From Alloascoidea africana (Eukaryota; Ascomycota; Alloascoideomycetes; Alloascoideales; Alloascoideaceae), in NCBI GenBank assembly GCA_030581615.1, contig JAKTTT010000069.1, positions 1 to 64,000 of the forward strand: a stretch of DNA of 64,000 nucleotides, written 5' to 3'. Below the pieces are notes generated by a model, which was not told the origin of the DNA, ran no database searches, and saw only the letters and a program-made list of their open reading frames with translations. The stretch's first letter is position 1. Each line of letters starts with the position of its first letter. Both the position numbers and the translations under genes were made by a program. Below are positions 51,801-61,008 of this stretch, piece by piece.

Positions 51801-53334
51801 TTCTTTCCCAAAGATAAGGAGAATCTTTAGGTTCGGATCCATATCGCAGCTTGACACAATCCCCCCAAATAATGACCTCTCTCCTCAGATAGGCCTTTGA
51901 ATTTGAAGACGCAAAGTCTATTAGAGGATTACCATTCCAGACCCATCCATTGTTTGCCAAAGCGACGACTTGTCCTGTCTTGGTGGTCTTGACGCGGGAG
52001 AAATAGGTTTCTATCAATGGTGTTTTCAATGTGATTTCTCCAAGTTGTGGACCATGGCTATCGAGCCTAGTGTACTTTATGCGGTTATATAGTTGCTCTA
52101 AAATTTCTGCAGAATCTTCATCGTATTCACGGTATAGTGGCAAGTTGATTTCGTCCAATATTTTTACAGCTTCAATTTTCAAATCGGATTCTGTTACATT
52201 TGAGGGACCCAGGATCGAAATCAAAATTGAAAAGAACTTTGTGACGTCAATCTTATTCCCATATCTGGAACCAAGACCAAATTTTTGAGTCTTGGCTTTA
52301 TCAACGGCAAACTCGGCAAGCAATGGTAGTGAGTTGCGAACTTCGTCGGGGATCTTGATCAGGTCAACATCTTTAAGACTGCCGTTTTTGCTTTGCCATA
52401 TGTCTTGTAATTGCTTGACTGTGGAGTCAACGTCCACAACGTAAAACTCCCACAATTTGAGAGATCCCAAAACATAAATCTTGACACCTTCCATGACCCT
52501 CAGCAGGTCTTGAGTTGAGCGGAGAGAAGTCGGGTATCCGTATCTCTTCAACTTGCTTGAGAAATCCAACAGGGCGTTATCCAATTCCAAAGCTGCTTGT
52601 AAATGCGGTGCGGTCTCCGAGGAGTAGCCAGCTTCGGGATGATCAGCAAGCCAAGATGAGTTGTTTGCCGTATGGTTTAAGACAACGTCGGTCAGCGACA
52701 GGAGACCATGCTTTGTCTCCATTTTTTCCACCAAGGCCTGAACCTCTTTCTCCGATTGGAAAAAATCGGGGTCAAATTTCAATTGGTCATAGATCGAGTA
52801 AGGAGAGTTGGACTCCCCACGTTGTTGTAACGGGGTGAAGTGGACCATATTGTAGCCTTTGTCTGCAATGTACTTGAACGTGGAGTCCCATTGCACCACG
52901 GGCCCCATCCATTTCGAGATGACGGACTGGATGGCGAGTCCGTTCAATGGCACAACTTTACCCTGGATCGTCATGTTGGGGGCGACCATAAAGTGGAACT
53001 TGCGGGTGGTTGTTATCTCAGTAGGGTTTTCCACGGCCCTATAGGAGATGTAGAAGCAATATGCGCCGGGGACTTGGATTGAAATGTCAACCACGGAATC
53101 GCTCGCATGTGAGCTTCGGATCACATACTTGTAGTATTTGTTCCGATAAAATGGTGTGGTGGGAGCAGGGGGCACGTTTGTCCAGATGTTGCCGTCGTTT
53201 GTGATGGGGGAGGCACAAGGGATCAAGAGGCGCAAGTTATAGGCATTGTCGGCCGGCGAGGGGAGCACCAGGATTCCGGGGCCGGCGACGAACTCGCCGG
53301 TTCCGTTCAGCTTAAGCAAGAGGGTTTTGGTCAT
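48802..53334 (-). CDS. GDB1: Glycogen debranching enzyme Gdb1
   Basis: Bifunctional 4-alpha-glucanotransferase and amylo-1,6-glucosidase of glycogen breakdown, 1,510 residues in a single exon (yeast Gdb1 is about 1,536). The N-terminal half is the GH13-like transferase: [39 protein letters not shown], and the catalytic region [20 protein letters not shown] followed by [15 protein letters not shown]. The C-terminal half is the GH133 glucosidase, with [54 protein letters not shown], and [15 protein letters not shown] near the end. It starts at [15 protein letters not shown]. The 3' end is GC-rich. It is tandem with PCT1 (241 bp to its start). Very secure. Confidence 0.97.
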   Translation of the reverse strand: [1510 protein letters not shown]

Positions 53335-53756
53335 GCTGGGAGGCGGTTGGGGTGAGACCGGGGGGGATGGGAGATGGGAGAAGAGGAAGAGGAAGAGCAG
53401 GAAGCAAGATGGCGGCGTGGGAAGGTGTCAGTGACGCAGCACTCAAAACACAAAACCCGACGTATTTTGGAATTGTCCCCAACGATCGGCCCGGGGGTGC
53501 CAGACAAGTGCGAATGGGCCGCTGCTATTCAGCTGATGGGCTGGGAGAGGCAATTGACCGTTCGCTGACGACAATGGGCGGTTTCCCGAGAAGGAGTCTG
53601 CGGATGGGGATCGGGATGCTCAAAGCATTTACAATCGTGAAAACGAAAACCATGGCATTGCAAGACATTACAAATGATAAGATAAAACTAAAGATAAGAT
53701 AAAAAGGTCGTTATTTACTCTGCTCCAGCTCTCACTCTCACTCTCACTCTCTCCTG
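53335..53756. other. GDB1 promoter / IFRD 3' flank
   Basis: This 422-bp stretch lies between tandem minus-strand genes. It has a G-rich stretch just upstream of GDB1 (53350-53375), GGAAGAG repeats (53378-53405), GATAAGATAAAACTAAAGATAAGAT (53678-53701, shown as GATAAG repeats) and a CACTCT repeat near the IFRD stop. Confidence 0.5.
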
Positions 53757-55292
53757 TTAGCTCTGATCCCGGCTGAGCTTTGCGTCCCGTGCCTTTGTAA
53801 TTGCGATAGCCCGCTGTTTCCCGCTTTGAGCCCGCACAATGTCATCGCCGTAGCCATGTCCATCGCTCGAGCCACTGTCTGCGAATCCCGAGCGGGATCC
53901 GTGGGATTTCCGGGGTGAGGACCGTTTGATCAGGTCCGAGACTTGCGGGTTGTTTGCAATTTGTGTCTGTAAACCCTCGCCAAAGATCCATCGGAAGTAC
54001 TGCACACGGATTAGTTTGTTCCATGTGTCAACGTTCAGCGATCTGTTTTTGGAGAGTTTTAAATGGGTTATTGAAACCTCTTCTCGGTCCTCAAGCGCGC
54101 TTGCGATTGCAGAGTTGCGTGCTTCTTTTGAAGAGAAGGATTCGATTGTATGGGTCACGTCTCGAAACAGCGAATGGCGGACTCTTTTGTCCTTTTTGGA
54201 TATTTTTTTGGAAGATTCTGTAGCCAACATTCGTAGAGTCGATAACAGAGAGGAGGTGTTGATATAAGGCAGGTTATAGTCTTCGTCGAGTTCTTCATCG
54301 TCTTCATCATCACTGGAATAGTTGAAAATCTCGTAGCAAAGCGCTAACACTTTACCACATGCCAACTTCAGTTCCTTATTGCCTGTTTCCAGCAGATCAA
54401 CGACTCTCCCAATGTAGTCTTCAATGAAAATATTGGGTGGGGAAGCTGTGGAGATGAGCAGTCCCAGTCCCAGGACACCAAACGATGATATTATCGACTC
54501 GTCATTGTTGCACTCTTCCGCCGTGGAAATTAACAAATTCAAATGGGTTTCTAGTCCATATGTGCCGCTACCGTCGTAGAGATAGAAAAGTAGGAGAGAA
54601 TAGGCAGCAACAGCATTTGATCTTACGTCAATAGATTTGTTCTCGGCGTCTGTGATCAGCTTCGTCAGCGTGGGAATAATACTATCCATCAAAAACTCAG
54701 ACGTCTCGTCGATATCCAGAGATCCCATCACTGCGAGACATCGAATCGCAAGCACGGTTTCCAAATCGCTTTTACCATGGAGACATTTGAGCACAAGTCT
54801 TGTGGTGTTTTCATTCACGGCGCCCGTCTCGCATTTACAGGATAAATACTTGTAAATGAAAGCGAGACTGGATTCTCTCGATTCTACCGATGAGCTTTTG
54901 TTACCGAGGGTCTCGAAACACTTGTCAAAGGCATTTTTAAGCCGGACAACTGGAGCCGTGTAATCGGTACCGGTGCCCGCTCTTGTGAACCCCTCATCAT
55001 CCGATGAATAGACACTCTCGTTGTCGGAATCTCTTGAAGCACTGGCAGCAGAACTGAGGATATCATCGAGGTTGAATGCGACTTTTGAGCCAAAGTATTC
55101 TGAGTCGTTTTCATCTTCGAGACTGAGTCCTCCTGCACGGGTTCTGGAACTTGCTCGTGAATTTGCCCGTGAGCTCGAGCGGGAAGAAGGGCGCGATCTG
55201 TTGGGCGAGGCCGGCGTGGGCGACAAGAGGCCCATGAGCGCAGCGTAGGAGGTGTTCCGCTGGCTGAAAGCCTGTCTGTGTAGGTTTGACAT
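53757..55292 (-). CDS. IFRD-family (interferon-related developmental regulator-like) protein
   Basis: 511 residues. The N terminus has an SR-rich segment (RSRPSSRSSSRANSRASSR). Residues about 110-350 form helical, armadillo-like repeats (LKNAFDKCFETLGNKSSSVE, VLAIRCLAVMG, NAVAAYSLLLFYLYD). The C-terminal block LNVDTWNKLIRVQYFRWIFG with GLQTQIANNPQV matches the end of the IFRD domain, where animal proteins read sW.k.iqL..lr..lg. An acidic patch (SSDDEDDEELDED) interrupts it. Animal IFRD1/IFRD2 act as transcriptional co-regulators, and IFRD2 binds inactive ribosomes; the yeast role is unknown. S. cerevisiae has no obvious homologue. Single exon. The family call is by memory of the domain, fairly secure. 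Confidence 0.78.
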   Translation of the reverse strand: MSNLHRQAFSQRNTSYAALMGLLSPTPASPNRSRPSSRSSSRANSRASSRTRAGGLSLEDENDSEYFGSKVAFNLDDILSSAASASRDSDNESVYSSDDEGFTRAGTGTDYTAPVVRLKNAFDKCFETLGNKSSSVESRESSLAFIYKYLSCKCETGAVNENTTRLVLKCLHGKSDLETVLAIRCLAVMGSLDIDETSEFLMDSIIPTLTKLITDAENKSIDVRSNAVAAYSLLLFYLYDGSGTYGLETHLNLLISTAEECNNDESIISSFGVLGLGLLISTASPPNIFIEDYIGRVVDLLETGNKELKLACGKVLALCYEIFNYSSDDEDDEELDEDYNLPYINTSSLLSTLRMLATESSKKISKKDKRVRHSLFRDVTHTIESFSSKEARNSAIASALEDREEVSITHLKLSKNRSLNVDTWNKLIRVQYFRWIFGEGLQTQIANNPQVSDLIKRSSPRKSHGSRSGFADSGSSDGHGYGDDIVRAQSGKQRAIAITKARDAKLSRDQS

Positions 55293-55828
55293 TGGTGGAC
55301 CTTATGATGGTGAGAGAGAAGGAGAGAGAGTCAGGAGGGATGGAGAAGAAGTGGATCATCATGTTCGTTTGTCTCCACGCACCAGCGGGGGAGTGCTTAC
55401 ACGAGAACGAGGAAGACAGAAAGCGATTAGCAACAGATTCTACGGGCTCGTATTTGAGATTGAAACCTCCGGGAGAATAGATCGGGAGTCTGGTGTCCGA
55501 AGCCTGAAGAGACGCCGCGTTCACTTAGTGTTGGCGGGACTAATGATGAGACTAAACTGGACAAGTCAAAAAAATGTGTATTGTTCGTAATGAGTGGGAT
55601 GCTATGCTATGCAATAAAACTATATGTGTTTAATAAAATAAAAAATAAAAAATAAAAAAAGAGAGAAAGAGAGAGAAAAGAAAGTCATAATTAGTTTAGT
55701 TGGAGATACAAAGTCATTGTATCAGAAAGAGGACCAGGGAGAGAGTTTAACAATTTGTTTAAGCAGTGTTCACGTCATAAGTCAATAAAAAAAAATAACC
55801 CAAAAAGCTTTGAAAAATGCAAGAATCA
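55293..55828. other. IFRD promoter and CRH copy-1 3' flank
   Basis: This 536-bp stretch has GAGAGA-rich sequence near the IFRD start and an ATAAAATAAAAAATAAAAAA tract followed by GAGAAAG repeats (55630-55682). No gene. Confidence 0.5.
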
Positions 55829-57193
55829 TCAGATTAGAGTGCCCATAACGAGAAACAAAAGGCCTTGGAATGCAACAGTTAGCGCCGAAATTGGTTGGAT
55901 CGGCGATGCTGCGTCCTCAGATTTGATGGCAACTTCGGAAGCAGATGCCGTGCTAGAACTGGAACCAGAGCCAGAAGATGAACTGGAATCAGAGGATGGG
56001 GAAATAGAGGTTTTCAAAGTGGACGAGGCGGTGGTATCGTCCTTTGCCGATGAAGAAGGAACGCCGGATCCTGAAGATGCTGAGCTGACCGCAACGTGCT
56101 CTTTATCGGAAACGAAGGAATTAAAGTCGCTGGACAAGGAGGAAGCAACAGAGGCAGGAACAGAAGAAGATGTGGGTTTCTCAGTAGAAGTGGGCTCGGA
56201 CTTTGATGAAGAGGAGGTTTTGGATTCTTTTTCAGACTCGGTCTTTGACTCTTTGGAAGTGGTCTTTTCCTCAGAAGTGCTTGTGCTTGTTTCTTCCTCG
56301 CTCTTAGACGACGACGTAGAACTTGGTTCTGGTTTAGCAGTGGTTACAGAATCAGCATCACCCTCTCTACCATTGATAGAACCGTCAACAGCCTCGATGG
56401 ACTCCCAGGACCCAGAGTTGTCTGTGTACTTGTACTCTTTACCAGTGGAGTAGTCCTGGGCGGTAATGGACTTTACGTACATTGAGAAAGGGGCCTCACC
56501 ATAATCGGTCTCACCGCCTGCCCACATGATGGTTCCCTCTGCGTTGCCAGAGTCTCCAGCGGCCCAGATACCGGTGAAGATACGCTGGGGGCTCTCTGGG
56601 TAGCCCTGTGGGTTATCCCTGGGGAGTGTTCGGATTGGGGTACCATCTACAGACCACACGGTTTGGTCCTTTTGCCAATCGATCGTGTAAGTATGGAACT
56701 GGGTTTGAGGAGAGCTCACTGGGTGGAAAGCGCCTCTGTCATAGGTTGCTGTGTTTCCCTTTGAAAAGAAGTTTGTCTGGACCTCTGTAATGTCGCCGCC
56801 CAGCCATTCGTAATCAATCTCATCACCGTCATCGCTCTGGAGATAGAACGAGGATGCGATGCCCACACCGGGAGCAGCCTGGATGACTGCTTCCACTTTA
56901 CCAAACATGATGTAGAAATCACTTGCAACGTAAGGATAATCATATTGTTTTTCGATCGTCATTGCGAGACCTGTGGAATCATCATAGGAGTAATCACCAT
57001 TATCGACCTGAGAAGGGAAATGGGATGAGGCCCCTTTTGTAAAGTCAACTTGTAAAGAGGTGCCCAGTGCGGGATTCGCAGGACAATTACTTGACTTGAG
57101 CGGGTTACAAGAGGCGGCTGCCGTGACAGTGGCGGCGAGCAAGGGCAGAGATTGGAGGATTTGTGTTAAAAGAGAACTCTTGTGGAGTTGCAT
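55829..57193 (-). CDS. CRH-family chitin-glucan transglycosylase, GPI-anchored (tandem copy 1)
   Basis: GH16 cell-wall enzyme of the Crh1/Utr2 family, which links chitin to beta-glucan. 454 residues. Signal peptide about 1-27, then CNPLKSSNCPANPALGTS, and the GH16 domain with YIMFGKVEAVIQAAPGVGI and the catalytic motif DEIDYEW (E125, D127, E129), followed by TNFFSKGNTATYDRGAFHP and GIWAAGDSGNAEGTIMWAGG. A Ser/Thr/Glu/Lys-rich stalk (about 290-415) and a hydrophobic C-terminal tail (ALTVAFQGLLFLVMGTLI) indicate a GPI signal. No CBM18 chitin-binding module, so it is closer to Crh1 than to Utr2. It has a TATA box at 57345-57353. One of three tandem paralogues. Family secure. Confidence 0.93.
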   Translation of the reverse strand: MQLHKSSLLTQILQSLPLLAATVTAAASCNPLKSSNCPANPALGTSLQVDFTKGASSHFPSQVDNGDYSYDDSTGLAMTIEKQYDYPYVASDFYIMFGKVEAVIQAAPGVGIASSFYLQSDDGDEIDYEWLGGDITEVQTNFFSKGNTATYDRGAFHPVSSPQTQFHTYTIDWQKDQTVWSVDGTPIRTLPRDNPQGYPESPQRIFTGIWAAGDSGNAEGTIMWAGGETDYGEAPFSMYVKSITAQDYSTGKEYKYTDNSGSWESIEAVDGSINGREGDADSVTTAKPEPSSTSSSKSEEETSTSTSEEKTTSKESKTESEKESKTSSSSKSEPTSTEKPTSSSVPASVASSLSSDFNSFVSDKEHVAVSSASSGSGVPSSSAKDDTTASSTLKTSISPSSDSSSSSGSGSSSSTASASEVAIKSEDAASPIQPISALTVAFQGLLFLVMGTLI

Positions 57194-58199
57194 TTTTGTA
57201 AGTATGTTTTTATAGTGTTTTCTACCAAAGCGAAAGAATAGATTGTAGCGATAGTGAGAAATGTATTTGAGATGGGGATTGTCAAAACGGATAAAAAAAA
57301 AAGAAAGGGGGAAAGGAGAAAAGGAATGTGCCCGGTGGAGCTCTTTTTATATATCTTTATCTTTTAATCTATTCTGAAGGAGGTGAATGATTTTTTCTAA
57401 GATTAGAAACACCAAAAAATGCCAAAAATGTCCATAAAGCATAAAACGGTGATCTTCTTTTATTAAATGTGTCAGCTCGTGCCTTGCTTGTTTGTTGCCT
57501 GTACTTGCAAGAAGTTAGTTGGTCAGTATCTGGGGAGCTCCGGGAACTAATTTGGCTTGGCCGTGTCTATATGACCCTGGAAACAATGACTATATTACAA
57601 AGCCATCATGATCTTCATCAAAAACATCATCATCAAAAAAACCCTTGGTTCGTGTTGAGGTTTCCTACAACAAACCGTGGTGGATTTTGGTCTGGTTCAG
57701 TTTGGATGCATGTGTGCATACTTACAAAATCACGCCAGGGTTTATTTTGGTTTAATGGGAAAGAGGAGGAGGAGGAGAACAAGAAAGAAACAAAATGCTA
57801 TTTGATTTATGTGGATAGGTTTCATCTATATCTTCTATACGTCAAGTGAAATTGGAAAACTGGAGAATGGAAAATGGAAAATGGAGAATGATGACAGAAA
57901 CAAAAGTACACTAATGAACGAATGAATGTATGGGGTTCGATGTGATGGCAAACAATGATTGAACAATTAACTTTTTGGTAAAACGGAAAAAAAAAAAAAT
58001 TAAATATCAAAAAAAAAAAAGCAGCGAGAAAAACCGGGCCGGCCCACCAAAAAATCCCAAAATAATCGAAGGAGTCAAGAAAAAAAAAACATCCCGGATC
58101 TAGCTCCAATCATAATCATGGATAGCTTTCGATCCGGAAGGGGCTATCCCATCAAAGTTTCCTTACTTTTCTTTCTTTTTTTTTTAGATTATTTTTTTA
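57194..58199. other. Promoter of CRH copy 1 and 3' flank of copy 2
   Basis: This 1-kb stretch has no supported gene. It has a TATATAAAA box on the minus strand (57345-57353), CATCAT repeats (57605-57635), GAAAATGGAAAATGG repeats (57853-57880) and A runs near 57990 and 58010. Confidence 0.55.
57345..57353 (-). promoter_or_regulatory. TATA box of CRH copy 1
   Basis: TATATAAAA on the minus strand, about 152 bp upstream of the ATG at 57193. Confidence 0.5.
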
Positions 58200-59492
58200 T
58201 TACAATGCAGACAAGAGTAACGAGAATACAAATCCATAGAGTCCCGTTGAAAACGTGCCGGTTCTCAAATGCACTGCTGCGCCTGTTGTATCGATCGAGA
58301 CATCAGAGGAGCTGGCAGAATTTGAAGAGGATTGAGATTGAGAGTCGCTCTGGGATTGGGTCTGGGATTGAGAGTCGCTGCTTTTATGAGAACTGATGAC
58401 AGAGCTCAAAGTTGTTGGTATGGATGAAGAAACGGTACTGTCACTTTTACTTTCGCTGCTTGATTTCGAGGAGGAAGCTGGTGTTGAACTAGCACTGGCA
58501 CTAGCACTAGCACTAGCACTTGAACTTGAACTTGAGCTGGAGCTGGAGCTTGAACTCGAGACTGTACTTGACTTTGAAACAGATGCCGAGGTTGAGGATG
58601 AACTCGAGGTTGAGCTCGAGCTGGAAGAGGACTCAGACGAGGAAGAAGAAGGCTCTGGATCTCCACCATCTGGACGGCTATTGACTTTACCATCAACAGC
58701 TTCAATCGATTGCCAAGTTCCAGAAGCATCAGTATACCTGTACTCTTTTCCCGTTGAATAATCCTCGACTCTTAGAGACTTGATGTACATTGCAAAAGGA
58801 ACAGCGCCGTAATCAGTTGCTCCACCTGCCCATTGAATCGTACCTGGCTCGTTATCGGGATCACCACCTGCCCAAATTCCCGCCCGAACGTATTGAGGGC
58901 TTTGGGGATATCCCGAAGCAGTGTTGTTTTCGAGAACACGTACAACGTTACCATCCACAGACCAAACGGTTTTATCCATGCCCCAATCGATCGTGTATGT
59001 GTGGTACTGTTGTTGCGGCTCGGCGACTCCATGGAAGGCACCACGATCATAAGTGGTGGTGTCACCTTTCGAAAAAAAGTTTGATTGTACCTCTGTTGTG
59101 TCACCTCCTAACCATTCAAGATCGATTTCATCCAAATCATCACTTTGTAAAATGAGAGAGGAAACTATGCCTACACCAGGTGCGGCTTTCATTTCCGCCT
59201 CAACTTTACCATACATGATGTAAAAAGAGCTTTGGACATATGGATGGTCAAAGCGTTTATTAATCACGAGCCCAAGTCCATTCTCTTTATCGTATGTATA
59301 TCCATCATTGTCATTTGTTTGGGGGACAAAATAGGAAGACGATTTCCCCTCTGTGAAATCAACATCGATCGAGGTGCCCAATGCCGGATTCGCAGGACAG
59401 TTGTTGTTTGATAAGGGATTACAACCAGGAGATGCCACTGAGGTGGACAAAAGTGACCCGATGAGCATGAGCGATTTGGTTGTTGAACGCAT
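58200..59492 (-). CDS. CRH1: Crh1-like chitin-glucan transglycosylase, GPI-anchored (tandem copy 2)
   Basis: 430 residues. Signal peptide about 1-20; then CNPLSNNNCPANPALGTS and the GH16 domain with FYIMYGKVEAEMKAAPGVGI, SDDLDEIDLEWLGGD (E122, D124, E126) and SNFFSKGDTTTYDRGAFHGV, and GYPQSPQYVRAGIWAGGDPD. This is the copy closest to S. cerevisiae Crh1, which shares QSDDLDEIDIEW, FFSKGDTTTYDRGEFHGV and GIWAGGDPDNAAGTI. The stalk (about 285-405) is almost pure Ser with SASASA and KSSS runs, partly from hexanucleotide repeats. The hydrophobic C-terminal end (GLYGFVFSLLLSAL) suggests GPI attachment. TATA-like element at 59574-59579. Family secure; the exact symbol is by best resemblance. Confidence 0.93.
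   Translation of the reverse strand: MRSTTKSLMLIGSLLSTSVASPGCNPLSNNNCPANPALGTSIDVDFTEGKSSSYFVPQTNDNDGYTYDKENGLGLVINKRFDHPYVQSSFYIMYGKVEAEMKAAPGVGIVSSLILQSDDLDEIDLEWLGGDTTEVQSNFFSKGDTTTYDRGAFHGVAEPQQQYHTYTIDWGMDKTVWSVDGNVVRVLENNTASGYPQSPQYVRAGIWAGGDPDNEPGTIQWAGGATDYGAVPFAMYIKSLRVEDYSTGKEYRYTDASGTWQSIEAVDGKVNSRPDGGDPEPSSSSSESSSSSSSTSSSSSTSASVSKSSTVSSSSSSSSSSSSSSASASASASASSTPASSSKSSSESKSDSTVSSSIPTTLSSVISSHKSSDSQSQTQSQSDSQSQSSSNSASSSDVSIDTTGAAVHLRTGTFSTGLYGFVFSLLLSAL
58490..58560 (-). repeat. Hexanucleotide repeats coding for the Ser-Ala stalk of CRH copy 2
   Basis: On the plus strand, GCACTA units repeat, then GAACTT/GAGCTG units follow. On the coding strand they give SASASASA and then SSSSSS. 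Confidence 0.8.
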
Positions 59493-59919
59493 TATTGTGT
59501 GTTATTGCTATTATTTTGTTTCAGTGAGTGAATGAGGAGAAGAAGAAAAAGATGGAAGAGGACTTGTGAGGCTCTTATACCGTGACAGGATCTCTCCAAA
59601 TGGAAAAACATTGATAGGAATTATAAATGGAAATCGGAAGAGGAACGTTGGAGGCGGGGCGCAGGTGGCAGATACGAGGCCCAAAACGGCAGTTTACGAA
59701 CAAAGCTTAAATCCGAGGAGAGAGCGTGTATTATTATGTGATTTATATTTAGAGTAGGTTTCTAGCTAAAACTTAATTAGAATTATGTAATGAATTAAGA
59801 ATAGGAATGGAAATAAGAATCAGATCATTAGTATACAGCAATGAGATGATGATGACAGGGGCCATCTGTACGTTTTACAGTTATGGTTTCTTTTTTTTGT
59901 TTTTTTTTTTGTTTCAATT
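59493..59919. other. Promoter of CRH copy 2 and 3' flank of copy 3
   Basis: This 427-bp stretch has a minus-strand TATAAG at 59574-59579, about 82 bp upstream of the copy-2 ATG, and T runs near 59890-59912. No gene. Confidence 0.5.
59574..59579 (-). promoter_or_regulatory. TATA-like element of CRH copy 2
   Basis: TATAAG on the minus strand, about 82 bp upstream of the ATG at 59492. Confidence 0.4.
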
Positions 59920-61008
59920 TCATAGGAGGAAAAAGGATATGACGAGGCAGAAGACTGCGGCGAATGAGACCTGTCCCGCGTGTGAAGAAGCCGAGTTTTC
60001 CTTGGAATAGTCGAGATTAATGTCTCTGACAACGAGAGCTGGTGATGTGGAAGTGGTGTAAGATACGACAACGGTGGTTGTAACGACATTCACAACGGTC
60101 GCAACTTTTACTTCGGGCTCTGCCTCGGGTTCTGGCACAGGTTCTGGCACAGACTCTTCTGCAACAGACTCTTGCTTTGATACTGGCTCAGGCTCGGATT
60201 CATCAGACTCGGTATCGGTCTCGGTGTATCGGTTGTAGACTGCCCCATCAACCGAGGAAACATCCCCTGTGCTTGCATCGTAACTGTATCGTGCACCAGA
60301 AGAGTAGTCTTCAACAGAGATGGACTTGATGTACATGGTGAAAGGGGCCTGGGAATAATCAGTGAGTCCACCAGCCCAGTCAATAGTGCCCTGGGAGTTG
60401 CTTGATTCACCTCCAGCCCAAATTCCTGCTCGAATGTGAGAAGGTGTGCTTGGATACCCGTAGGCGCCGGTCGACTCGCGGGAGGTTCTGCGTACCTCTA
60501 CACCGTCAATGTAAAAAATCATCTGGTCCTGCTGCCAATCAAGAGTATATGTATGGAATTCAGATTGTGGGTTGGAAACAGGTTCAAAAGAGCCTCTATC
60601 ATAGGTTGCGGTGTTTCCCTTTGCGAAATAGTTTGTTTGGACCTGGGATGTATCACCACCTAGCCATTCCCAGTCGATTTCATCTTTGGAATCGCTTTGA
60701 AGGAAAAGACAGGAGACGATGCCTGTTCCCGCAGAAGCCTTGACAACGGCCTCGACCTTGCCATACATGAGATAGAAATTGCTTTGTACGAAAGGATATT
60801 GGAACCGCTCGTTGATGGTCATTGCGAGCCCAGCGTCTGCCGAGTAGGAGTAGGCGCCGGCCTCAGTTCCCTTGGGGAAGTAGGAGGACTCGCCCTGGGT
60901 GAAGTCGACATTGATGGAGGAGCCCAGCGCTGGGTTTGTCTCTGCGGCGACGGCCAGGGACAGGGACAGGGTTGCGAAGGATGTGAAGAGAGATGGAGTG
61001 AAACGCAT
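59920..61008 (-). CDS. CRH-family transglycosylase, short form (tandem copy 3)
   Basis: 362 residues. Signal peptide about 1-22 (MRFTPSLFTSFATLSLSLAV), then directly ETNPALGSSINVDFTQG: the N-terminal Cys pair (CNPL...NCP) seen in copies 1 and 2 is missing. The GH16 core keeps FYLMYGKVEAVVKASAGTGI, SDSKDEIDWEWLGGD (E110, D112, E114), TNYFAKGNTATYDRGSFEPV and GIWAGGESSNSQGTIDWAGG. The stalk is short and Glu/Pro/Val-rich (EPVPEPVPEPEAEPE) rather than Ser-rich, with a possible GPI signal (FAAVFCLVISFFLL) at the end. TATA box at 61108-61115. Likely a diverged duplicate with altered wall presentation. Family secure. Confidence 0.92.
   Translation of the reverse strand: MRFTPSLFTSFATLSLSLAVAAETNPALGSSINVDFTQGESSYFPKGTEAGAYSYSADAGLAMTINERFQYPFVQSNFYLMYGKVEAVVKASAGTGIVSCLFLQSDSKDEIDWEWLGGDTSQVQTNYFAKGNTATYDRGSFEPVSNPQSEFHTYTLDWQQDQMIFYIDGVEVRRTSRESTGAYGYPSTPSHIRAGIWAGGESSNSQGTIDWAGGLTDYSQAPFTMYIKSISVEDYSSGARYSYDASTGDVSSVDGAVYNRYTETDTESDESEPEPVSKQESVAEESVPEPVPEPEAEPEVKVATVVNVVTTTVVVSYTTSTSPALVVRDINLDYSKENSASSHAGQVSFAAVFCLVISFFLL

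Noticed and set aside
55755-56453. 232-codon plus-strand ORF
   Set aside because: It is the antisense shadow of the Ser-rich stalk of CRH copy 1.
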